From positions 75,291,045 to 75,355,044 of the forward strand of contig CM059198.1 in assembly GCA_030323885.1 (NCBI GenBank): 64,000 nt of DNA, read 5' to 3'. The DNA is from Branchipolynoe longqiensis. Lineage: Eukaryota > Annelida > Polychaeta > Phyllodocida > Polynoidae. The position numbers were made by a program, and so were the translations under genes. Position 1 is the first letter of the stretch, and each line of letters opens with the position of its first letter. Positions 1 to 10,600 of the stretch are shown here, in pieces. Under the pieces are notes generated by a model. The model ran no database searches and was not told the DNA's origin. It was given only the letters and a program-made list of their open reading frames with translations.

Positions 1-577
1 CATGTTCTGCCGCAAATTGTTTCATATAGCCTGCAGGTGGGTGCCTCTTAGCACTGTAGTCAATGTTAAAATCACCAATTAGGAGCACTTCATACTTATT
101 AATGTCTGGGATCTGATTCATTGACATGCTTATTTGCTCTATTGCTTCATTTATGTTTCCATTTGGAGGTATGTAGATGTTACCTATTAATAATCTTTTT
201 GTGTAGGGTCTAGTTATGACAGCCCATTGGAGTTCAATGTTTGGATTAGAGCAATTTTGTTCCAAATACTTGTCTGCATCAATGTGCAGGTCAGTCCTGC
301 AATAGATCCCCAAACCTCCACCATTCTTGACCTGACTACTTTGTAGTTTTGTCTTCCTATCAGCTCTAAGAAACCGGTAATTAGGGATTGATGTTAACTT
401 TGTCTCCATAGATTTATTGAGCCATGTCTCAGATATTGTGAATATATCAAACCCTGATCTTGGTAGGTCTAGTCTTAGTTGTTCTATCTTATGGGTTGAG
501 CTGCGTACATTCAGGTGGCCAATCTTAAATCCAGGGAGGCCCTTTAAATCGCTTAGAGGAAGCTTGCCTTCCTGACA
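1..577 (-). CDS. LINE endonuclease fragment (non-LTR retrotransposon ORF2, partial)
   Basis: An open frame without stops runs on the minus strand from 577 to the window edge. It reads as the N-terminal part of an apurinic/apyrimidinic-type endonuclease of a non-LTR retrotransposon. Visible motifs in order are HLNVRS near the start, ISETWLN (the glutamate-bearing motif), GGGLGIY, and IGDFNIDY (the Asp/Asn catalytic motif) close to position 1. The enzyme would nick target DNA to prime reverse transcription; the reverse transcriptase part would lie to the left, outside the window. There is no ATG at the N-terminus, and an overlapping frame at 553-789 could be the end of an upstream region or noise. 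The motif style suggests a CR1/L2/Jockey-like element rather than the RTE element at 19591, but the clade is my inference. Confidence 0.8.
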
Positions 578-1134
578 TCACCTGTTTTGTTTATCCTCCA
601 ATTTCCCTCAGCACAGTTCTCAACCCCCATGTCCCAGTGCCCCAATGCCCCAACAAATATAAGTTTACATGAATTAATTATGTTTCCAGTCAACCAGTGT
701 TTTAAAGTAGGTCCAGTTTCCCTAGACCACAGCCAGCCAGTCTCACATAGGAGTGTGGAAAATACCAATGTAGTAACTCCATTGGCCACCCTATTGTTGT
801 ATTAGTATTAATTAGTGCTTTAAGGTTAACACTAATCAGACAATTCCAAGCTGGAGAATCCGTGTGAGTTTTGCATGTCTCTCTTCAACTATAGTGTAAA
901 CTGTTAATATGTCATTGTTTGAGCATGTCTATAAGTTTAGTGCTAGCATACAGAATGGTGGGGGCCTGATATCCTCTTTGACACTGATTCTAACAGGTAT
1001 GCATTGGATTGGTTAGTGGGTAGTGGGTCAGTAGAAAATGGATGGACCAGACTACATGTATCTCTGAAGTCTGGAGATAATAGCCAATCAATGAACAGTT
1101 TTCAGGAGCAGCACAATGTAGTCCAAGTAATCTT

Positions 1135-2040
1135 TGTCTTAGGTAGTGAGCACATAGTCTGCCAGCCAACCAGCTGACACACTAGTGGTATGCAGCATGA
1201 CCACCACATGTTCCAAGACAATACTTTGAATAATATGCACATAATCTGACATCAAATCAACTGATATACTATATTTTCTTGGATGCTGTTTGAGTAATAG
1301 ATCCATAGCATGACAGTAATAGGTACAGAGCATGGTAGCTCCATATTCTAAGATAGTGCATAACCACCAACCACTTGACTCACAACTGGCATGTAGCACG
1401 GCAGTTATAAATTCCAAGATTGTGTTTGACTAACACATACACAGTATGACAGACAACCAGCCGACCTGGCAGCATACACATCATGGCAGCTAAATATTCT
1501 AAGAAGTAAGATGCAGTTTGAGTAACGAACAGAAAAAACAACGGTTATTTGGGTTATGTTCAGTGAGGTTCCTGCTGTACAACAGGTAGACAGCACCCAA
1601 TATGTGGCACCCAGTCTTCTCAGTGCAATATTGGAAACACTGCGGGCTGACAATCAATCACAGCCAGATCACAGGTGTCAGTTCACCCTCACAGGCGCAC
1701 TAAACTTTAGAAATCATTTGAATCATATCCAGTCTGGCATCCATATAATGTAACAGTTATATATTTTGGGATACTGTTTAAATAATGGGCACATAACATG
1801 ACACCCACCCAAGTGATACACCCGTGGTATGTAGAATGAAAAATGCATGTTCCAGAATATGGCTTGAGCAACTGGCACATGGATATTCACCCACTGCAAC
1901 AGCATACAGCATGACAGTTATACATTCTAAGACACTGTTCAAGTAACAGGCACACAACAGCCAATCAGCTGGCACAACAGTGCCATGACAGCCATATATT
2001 ACCGGGAACTATTTTGACTAGTGGCCACCTAATACAACAA
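1135..2040. repeat. Degenerate tandem repeat, unit roughly 100-110 bp
   Basis: Phrases such as 'cagcatgacagttata', 'attctaagatactgtt' and 'ccaaccagctgacac' recur in the same order about every 100-110 bp with heavy divergence. Short open frames here (1139-1417, 1405-1653, 1778-1975 on the minus strand) share tyrosine/cysteine-rich phrases only because they translate the same unit. I see no gene in it. The stretch 580-1130 before it holds nothing I recognise. Confidence 0.6.
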
Positions 2041-2068
2041 TTTGTCAGAGCACCAGTGGTTACACAAT

Positions 2069-2340
2069 CATATCAGGATGGGTAATGACTTGTGACACTA
2101 CGCACTTATGGTGACTTTATAGTGCTGCCCCACTGGGAAACCAGGCCACCAGCACCATGACCTGGTATCCCACTCAGTCACATTATCCTGACACTGAGCA
2201 CACCAGTCCTTGCCCTGTCCTAATAATGCCGAGCGCCTGCCTAGGAAGCGACAAGTATCAATTTTTAAGTCATTGGTTTGATTCGACCAGAGTTTGAACC
2301 CACGACCCCACGATCTTAATTATATTGGTCATGCGGTGAG
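2069..2340 (-). mobile_element. SINE-1 copy (tRNA-derived SINE), diverged
   Basis: This is one of many copies of a SINE of about 300-330 bp. Shared landmarks, read on the plus strand, are 'gtgctgccccactggga', 'cccactcagtcacattatcc', 'gaagcgacaagtatcaa' and 'gtcattggtttga'. The tRNA-like head lies at the right end, so the element is on the minus strand. The head of this copy is badly decayed. Confidence 0.7.
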
Positions 2341-2894
2341 GACTGACTTTTCCGATACTGAGTCCAAAATTGATCAAGTCTGTTTTTCAATGCATTGGGA
2401 AATACTAAATTCTCTAGTGGTTATAGCGCTACTTCTAGAATAGCAGGGAGTGTGTGCGGGTTCAGAGACCTCTGTCGGTGGAAATGTTTCCTTTCACTTG
2501 TAATCCCTTCCAGGGGCGTAACCAGAAATTTAACTATTGGGTTTACAAAAATGTTCACACTTGCTTACAGGAAATTAACAAACTGTGAGCGCACTTCTAT
2601 TTTCTTAAGTGCATATTATGAAATATTTAGTGTGGAAAAAGTATGATGCTCAGAGAAATGGTTTGCATGTGCTTACAGCGTGACAATGTAGCTACGCCCC
2701 CCCCCCCACCTCCTCCCCACCTGATACCACTTTAATTATATCTTTGGTAAGACATCTAAGATAAAGAGAGATATGAACCTAGATCGGCTGGACTTATGAA
2801 ATTGACACATGTTTCTATGTTGCCTGGCGTTTGCCATTTACTCTTTGTTTGTTGGAGGTTTATTTGCCAGCAACATCTCAGGTGGATTCAGGAT
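2341..2894. other. No recognised gene; short poly-C run
   Basis: The interval contains a 14-bp C run at 2697-2710 followed by more C-rich sequence. The open frame 2395-2646 has no recognisable motif. I see nothing else. Confidence 0.4.
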
Positions 2895-2953
2895 GGAGAG
2901 GCGAGCAGAGAGTGGGGTGGGGGGTGGGGGTGGGGGTGGGGTGGGGGTGGGGT

Positions 2954-2986
<33 letters not shown>

Positions 2987-3575
2987 GCGGGGAGAGGAGA
3001 GGGAGAGCGGAGAGGGGAGAGAGAGCGGAGACAGGAGGCAGGGACGAGTGAAGAGGGTTTGGACCTTCCCCTCTCCACTTCGCTCTCCACTCCACTCTCC
3101 ACTCCACTCTCCATCCCCTCTCCACTCCGCTCTCCTCTCCTCTCCGCTCTCCCTCCCCCTCCCCTCTCCACTCCCCCTCTCCACTCCGCTCTCCTCTCCG
3201 CTCTCCCTCCCCCCTCCCCTCTCCACTCCCCCTATCCTCTCCGCTCTCCTCTCCGCTCTCCCTCCCCCTCCCCTTTCCACTCCCCCTCTCCACTCCGCTC
3301 TCCTCTCCGCTCTCCCTCCCCCCTCCCCTCTCCACTCCCCCTATCCTCTCCGCTCTCCTCTCCGCTCTCCCTCCCCTCTCCACTCCCCCTCTCCACTCCG
3401 CTCTCCTCTCCGCTCTCCCTCCTCCCTCCCCTCTCCACTCCCTCTCTCCTCTCCGCTCTCCCCTACACTTCTGTAGGTGGGCGGGTGGATGGGTAGGGGA
3501 GGGGGCAGGGCGGGGAGCTGGGAGGTCAGGGGAGGGGGGACAGCGGGGGGGGGGGGGGGGGGGGGGGGGGTGAAA
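2895..3575. repeat. Low-complexity block: G runs flanking a long CT-only tract
   Basis: It holds a GGGGTGGG-rich segment with a long G run (2916-2990), then about 410 bp of nearly pure pyrimidine built from 'ctctccgctctc' and 'ccactccccctct' words (3064-3470), then another G run (3544-3570). Every long open frame here, on both strands, encodes Ser/Pro/Leu or Arg/Glu/Gly monotony and is an artefact of composition. Such tracts can form G-quadruplex or triplex DNA, and their lengths are unreliable in assemblies. Confidence 0.9.
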
Positions 3576-3817
3576 ATAGGGGGGTGGCAGTGGCAGGTTT
3601 CCTTAAGTATTCAGTCAGTAGTCACAGGACTCTCACGCAAGAAGCGGAGAGGCGACCGTGGCGCCCCGACTACCCTTCATTCCTGCCCTCGTTACAGGTG
3701 TCCGCAACTAGCAATGTGCAGCAGGCCTCAACGCGCACGCCCAACCGGGCAGACCCAGCCCGCCTCTCTCCTACACTAGTATAGGGTCTATGTTTTAATT
3801 CACACAGCAGCAGCGCT

Positions 3818-4028
3818 AGAAGGGGAAGAAGAAGTAGTAGGAGGAGGAGGAGAAGGAGAAGGAGGAGAAGGAGGAGGAGAAGGAGGAGGAGAAGAAGGAG
3901 GAGGAGAAGTAGGAGGAGGAGAAGGAGAAGACGGAGGAGAAGTAGGAGGAAAGGGAGGAGGAGGAGAAGAAGGAGGAGAAGTAGGAGGAGAAGTAGGAGG
4001 AGGAGAAGGACTGGGAGGAGGAGAACAC
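3818..4028. repeat. Purine tract (GGA/GAA)n
   Basis: About 210 bp of the plus strand is almost only purine, built from 'gaggagaag' words with scattered 't'. The poly-Leu and poly-Ser frames on the minus strand derive from it. It is a candidate H-DNA former upstream of the transporter start codon. Confidence 0.9.
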
Positions 4029-4645
4029 ACCAATCCACACATAGAGCCAGATAAACAGACATAGACACACACGCGTACAGACACACAGATAGACACATTC
4101 GTAAAAAAAATTATAGAGAGAGATCCACGCACAGACATAGACACACAGTCATACACACTGAGACAAATAGATACACACAGACACCACACACACACAGTCA
4201 TACACAGACACACATAAGCACACACAGACACACACACAGATGCACACTGACACGCTGGAAGACAAACATGCATGGACCCACATGTGTACAGACATACACA
4301 GACACACACTGACATACAGAGAGACACACTCACACGCTCATACAGACATATAAAGACACACATACACACACTGACACACATATACTGACATAGATACACA
4401 CTGACACACATACATACACAGACAAACACACTGACACCCTGAGACAGACACACAAACATACAAACACACTCACACACAAATATACGCAGACATAGAGACA
4501 CAGACCCACACTGAGACACATATGCACATACTGACACACGAAGACACACACACTCACACATACTAACACACAATCTCCCACAGACACACACAGACACACA
4601 CACATACACCCACCCACACAACCCCCCCCCCCACCCTCACACACA
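4029..4645. repeat. CA-rich degenerate microsatellite ending at the transporter start codon
   Basis: This is 'cacacagacac'/'acacatac' sequence for about 600 bp, ending in a C run and 'cacacacaag' directly before the ATG at 4650. It presumably contains the 5' UTR and perhaps part of the promoter of the transporter gene. I see no TATA box or upstream splice site that I would trust. Confidence 0.85.
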
Positions 4646-4649
4646 CAAG

Positions 4650-7600
4650 ATGGCTTGGACGGCGTCCGCCAAGAACTGCTGCGGCAGTCTGTGGAAGAAA
4701 ATCTCCCGTCGGAAGCCCATCGATGCTGACGTCATGACGACGCCCCTGAACCGCTGCCTCTCGACTAGCGACCTGGTGCTGCTGGGGATAGGTCACATGA
4801 TCGGGTCGGGCATCTACGTGGTGACGGGCACGGTGATGCTGGAGGTGGCCGGCCCATCGACCACCGTCAGCTACCTGGTGGCTGGAGTGGTGGCCCTGCT
4901 CTTCGCGCTGTGCTATGCGCAGTTCAGCGTCAATATCCCCAAGACGGGCACGTGCTACGTGTATGTGTACCTGGTCGGTGGTGAACTTCTCGCCTTCCTG
5001 GCCGGCTGGAACTTGCTGCTCGATTATACGCTTTCCGTGGCGTCCGTCGGACGCTCCGTGTCCGCGTACCTTGACGGACTCATGGGCGGCGCCATTGTGA
5101 ACGCCACCTCGCACGCGCTGAGTGGAGAAGATGTGGGTGGTGACGTCCTTGAGCTGGACTTCGTCGGGCCAGCGTTCATTTTGCTCGCGTTCATCGTGAT
5201 CGGACTAGGCGCGCGTCTGACGGCGTACGTCAACAACTCGATGGTGTTCGTCAACATCGCCGTCATCCTCACCATCATCGTCACCGCCATGCTCTTCGGC
5301 AACGTCGACAACCTGACCCGTGGCCCCGGCGGCTTCCTACCCTTCGGCGTCTCCGGCACTGTGACCGGCATGGGGATGCTCTTCTTCGCCTACTTGGGGT
5401 TCGATGCTGTCGCGACCGCTTCGGAAGAGACAAAGAACCCGAGCCGATCGCTGCCCATCGCCTTCTGCGTGGCACTGACTGCAACCATCCTGCTCTACTC
5501 CAGCGCTAGTTTCTCGCTGTCGCTGCTGGTTCCGTACAACGAAGTGGTGGCCGAAGCGCCCTTCCCGTACGCCTTCACCCAGTACGGCATCTCGTGGACC
5601 AAGTACTGCGTCGCCGTGGGTGCTACCTTAGGTCTAAGCTGCTCACTTCTTGGCCAGGCCTACACCATGCCACGCGGGGTCTATGCACTGGCCAATGACG
5701 GCTTCCTCTTCAGCATCCTCATGCACGTGAACTCACGCACCAAAACCCCGCTCGTCGCCATCTTCCTGTCCGCTTGTCTCAGTAGCGTCATGGCCATGTT
5801 ATTTCCCATCCACGAACTCATCGAGATGGTTTCCATCGGGATCCTCTTCGCCATGTCACTCATGATCATCTGCCTGCTCAAGATCCACTACATGCCGGAG
5901 GAAGAGTGCCCCTTCGAAATGCTGCCGAAGCTATTCGTCCCCATCAGTCTTGAAACGTTCTCGGAGAAAGCCGAAAGCGCTCCGATTCTGAACCACAAGG
6001 GGGCGCGTCGGGACTCGGAGGTGATCGGGCAGCTCCGCTTCCGAGTCCCGTTGCTAAGCAACTGGAACCCCGGGACTGTGACGTCGGTCGCCATCGTGGT
6101 GCTCAGTGTGTCACTGATGGGGATGAGCCTCACTCTGGGGGTGGCCGCCTCGGGGCTGTCGCGCGGTGCATGGTGGGCCGTCTGCCTCCTGGTGACGACC
6201 GGAAGTGTGTCGTTGAGCGCCTTCGTCGTCCTGCTGCTACACAGGCACAACACAAAGTTCGCCAAATTCAAGGTAAGAAGAGACGTTTTCTGTTTTTCTT
6301 ACTGTCGGTTAAAAAAAAGATTAATTGTGGGAATAACAACAACCCCCCTACCCTGTCCCTCCCCTGCCCACCAATTGTATTCATCTGAATACCAGACCAG
6401 ACGCGATGGCCGAATGAGTCTTGTTAAATCGTGGCATTTCTAACCCAGGGGTCCGAACCCTAGCCGAGTCAAACCAATGATTTATAAAATTGAAACTTGT
6501 CACTTCCTAGCCAAGCACTCGGCATTAATATGATAGGAGAAGGACTGGTTAGCTCAGTGTCAGGATAATGGGACTGAGTGGGATATCAGGTCATGGTGCT
6601 GGGAGCCTGGTCTCCCAGTGGGGAAGCACTATAAAGTCGCCATGAGTATGCACTGGCATAAGTCGGTACCCGTCGTGGCATTATCTTAGATGTGACCATA
6701 TATATGTGCTCTATAATCTATTATGGGAATATAAACAAGGACACTATCACTTATCAGTTCTCTTTATATTAGTTATTACCTACTGTACTACTGTTATAGG
6801 ACTTAGTTATTACCTACTGTACTACTCCATAGGGGTTTAGTTCCTGCCTCCGCCACTAGGGTACCACCTGTGAGTGGCTCCTGGCCACCCGGATACCAGC
6901 TGCATCTGGTCACTACTGCTGCCAGACCCGCTCAGATGGTCAGATTTATACTCTTCTCAACCACTCCAGTCCCTTGTTATTCTGTTTACCAGGGGCCAAC
7001 TGTTTATATAATATATATATCTATATATATGTATATAAGAAAAATTTGAAGTGAGGCAGGGAGACCGTTAGTGCCGGTTCCCAGGCAAAGGGGAGGAGAG
7101 AGTGCCCGGTTACAGGGGCAGAATAAGGGGTGTTGGGAAGCGAGCAGGTGCCCAAAAGGAGCGCCAAAACATTTAGGGGCTATTCTTTATTTATATCCAC
7201 ATAATCACTTATATAGCACATATGGATAGTGATAAACCCTGTATGGCGTGTAATAAGGTATGTAGTGATCTACCTGCCCCTTCCCCCCTCTACTCGGGGT
7301 GGGGGTGGGGGTTGGGGTCCGTCATGCACGTCTCTAATCTGATAATCCCCCCTGCGCGGAGCTTGACACTCGCTCAGAAGTTTATATATATATATACATA
7401 TATACATATTTATACACATATATATATACATATATATATATATACATATATATACATATAAATGGGACCAGTGCATTTTCCAGTATGTAATGGTCAAAAA
7501 CAATTATGGAAAGAGTAGAGGAGGTATTTTCTTTATAGAATTGGTATTCTTACACCTTGGATTGTTGTTTGTTTGTTTTACATCCTAGCAACATCTAAGG

Positions 7601-10600
7601 CCATATCAGGACGGGTACCGACTTGTGACAGTATGCACCTATGGCGATTTTATAGTGCTGCCCGACTGGGAAATCAGGCTGCTGGCACCATGACCTGATA
7701 TCCCACTCAGTCACATTATCCTGACACTGAGCTAACCAGTCCTTGCCCTATCCTATTAATGACAAGCACCTGGCTAGATAGCGACAAGTATCTCCTTTAT
7801 GGTCATTGGTTTGACTCGACCGGGAACCGAACTCCCGACCTACCGCACACGAAGCCCATGCTCTACTGATTAGGCCACTGCGCCCAGTAGATTTAGGTGT
7901 AAATGCTAAGGATTTCTACTGTAGTCATCGGTTGCTACCTGTGGCCATTTCCTACAGAAGCTACGGCCACGTCACCTGATCACAACTCGTACTGATCATC
8001 AACTTCCCATTTTATTCATGTTTTAACAAATATATTATTTATGGCATATAATGTATAAATCAATGCATTAAAAATGCATACTTGTTGCTACCTAGCCAGG
8101 CGCTTGACATTACTAGGATATGGGAAGTCGCAGTACAATGAGGAAGACCAATTGCCTGCTGTTGAAATTTCCCCTGCTTAATTAACTTATGTATTTTTTT
8201 TTAATGAAAGCAGGGTTTAATAATAATTAAATGTAATGATTATTGTATTCAAAAGCTGGTCCTCGCATCTGAAGTTGGACCGCAGGCCGAGTTTCAGCTG
8301 AGTGCGGACGCTTCGCGGAAATGGTCTATTTTTGGTGCCAATATTAAAATATGTGTTGGTTGGTCTTTGGAGTTTTACATCCTGGCAACATCTAAGGTCA
8401 TATCAGGACGGGTACCGACTTGTGACAGGGCACACTCATGGTGACTTTATCGTGCTGCCCCACTGGGAAATCAGGCCGCCGGCTCCATGACCCGATATCC
8501 CACTCAGTCACATTATCCTGACACTGAGCCGACCAGTCCTTGCCCTATCCGATTAATGCCGAGTGCCAGGCTAGGAAGCGACAAGTATCAGTTGTATAAG
8601 TCATTGGGTTTGACTCGACCGGGAACTGAACTCCCGACCTCCCGCACGGGAAGCCTGTGCTCTACCGATTCGGCCACCGCAGTCCGAACGCACGGGAACG
8701 GCGTTCATTTAAATTGTTTAGGAAAGGGGAACAGCGTTCGCTGAATATTTCAAATAAATCCAAACCTGCGTTCCCTCACTTTGTTTTAGTATTACACACA
8801 AGACGGGATAGCCGAATGGGTTCAGTGTCGTCTCCTGTTTTGGGAGATAGGGGGGAGGGGGGGATCCGAGTCCATAGGTTCGTGGATTTTAATCCTGGTT
8901 GAGTTAAACATTACTTAAAAAATTATACTTGTCGCTTCCTAGCCAGGCGCTTGCCATTATTAGGATAGGTCAAGGACTGGTTGACTCAGTGTCCGGATAA
9001 TGTGACTGAGTGGGATATCAGGTCATGATGCTGGCAGCCTGGTCTCCCAGTGGAGCAGCACTATAAAGTCACAATGGATATGCACCATCATAAGTAGGTA
9101 CACGTCTTAGACGTGACCTTAGATGTTGCTAGGACGAAAAACAACAACAACAAACACCACTGGATAGGGGGGGAGGTGTTTGTGTGTTTGTGTGTGGGGG
9201 GGGGGGGGGGGGGTGGATGGGGGGTTGACATTCCAAGACAGATAGATGTGTGCCAGCCGGCGAGAACGGACACAGGTGTATGGATGAGTGAATGAGGGGC
9301 ATGTTAATTGTCATACTCTAACAACATCTGAGGTTATACCAGGGCAAGCACCGACTTGTGACACTAGGAAGGGTGCCACACGCATATGCTGTGTACAGCT
9401 ACGCGCTAAGGTACCTGGTTGCATGTGTGACATTAACAGAACCTGTTCATGCAGATTTACATAAGTACATGAATAAATTATTGTTGGGTTTTATATCCTA
9501 GCACCTGATCGGACGCGGTGGGCGAATCGGTAAAGCTCGGTACACACCTCCCATATAAAACCTAAAAAACACCCGTTTTCGCGACTAAAGTTCAGTTTTT
9601 CGTCGGTTTCAGTCTTTAGGTGTGTGACCCCCTAACACACCTGATGCTTCCAATTCACGACTTAAAACTCAGTTTTAGGGCTTAAGTCTGGAATCTTAAG
9701 CCTGGTACACACCTCCCGTATACGATTCACACGCTAAAACCCATTGGATGAAGCGACCCGACCCAACCCGACCAGATTCCTGACTAAAACTGAAAACTGG
9801 GGACAATACACATATCCCGACTGCTAAAGACTGGGGTGCTCACATACACCGTCCGTTTCGCGACTGGTCTCCGGATACCTGGTGTGATTTGCCTGAACTA
9901 GACCAACATGCGCGCCTCCTATGGCACCCCTCTTCCACTCCCCTCTCTTCCATTCCCTCCTCTTCCATTCCCCCCTCTTCCATTCCCCCCTCTTCCATTC
10001 CCCCTCTTCCATTCCCCCTCTTCTATTCCTCTCTTCCCCTCTCTTCCATTCCCTCCTCTTCCATTCCCCCTCTTCCATTCCCCTCTTCCATTCCCCTTCT
10101 TCCATTTCCCCCCTCTTCCATTCCCCCTCTTCCATTCCCTCCTCTTCCATTACCCCCTCTACCATTCCCCCTTCTTCCATTGACCCCTCTTCCATTCCCC
10201 CTCTGCCATTCCCCCTCTTCCATTCCCCCTTTTTGATTCCCTCTCTTCCATTCCCCCATTTGCATCCCCGCTCTTCCATTCCCATGCATTCCCGTGCAAG
10301 AGGGGAGAATGGAAGAGGGGGAATGGAAGTGGGTGGAATGGAAGAGGGGAGAATGCAAGAAGAGGGAATGGAAGGGGGAAGGGAATAGGCGGAATGCAAG
10401 AGGGGGAATGCAAGAGGGGGGAATGGATGAGGGGGGAATGGATGGGGGGACTACAAGAGGGGGAATGCAAGAGGGGGAATGGATGAGGGGGGAATGGATG
10501 GGGGGAGTACAAGAGGGGGAATGCAAGAGGGGGAATGGATGAGGGGAATCGAAGAGAATTGCCCGAGAGGTCAGTGCAGACTACTACACTCGTCCTCCTG

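Noticed and set aside
2796..3496. Long open frames on both strands (up to 226 codons)
   Set aside because: They translate a CT/GA-only tract into Ser/Pro/Leu or Arg/Glu/Gly monotony in every frame; no domain or codon signal.
3670..4644. Minus-strand poly-Leu, poly-Ser and Cys/Val-rich frames
   Set aside because: They come from the GGA tract and the CA repeat, not from a gene.
4563..6271. Antisense frames over transporter exon 1 (for example 4563-5114, 5888-6271)
   Set aside because: They are shadows of a GC-rich coding exon and lack recognisable motifs; the plus-strand frame is a clear CAT.
4650..6443. A 597-residue intronless transporter
   Set aside because: The last 57 codons run through a consensus donor site into a SINE, whereas exons 2 and 3 supply the conserved CAT C-terminus in frame.
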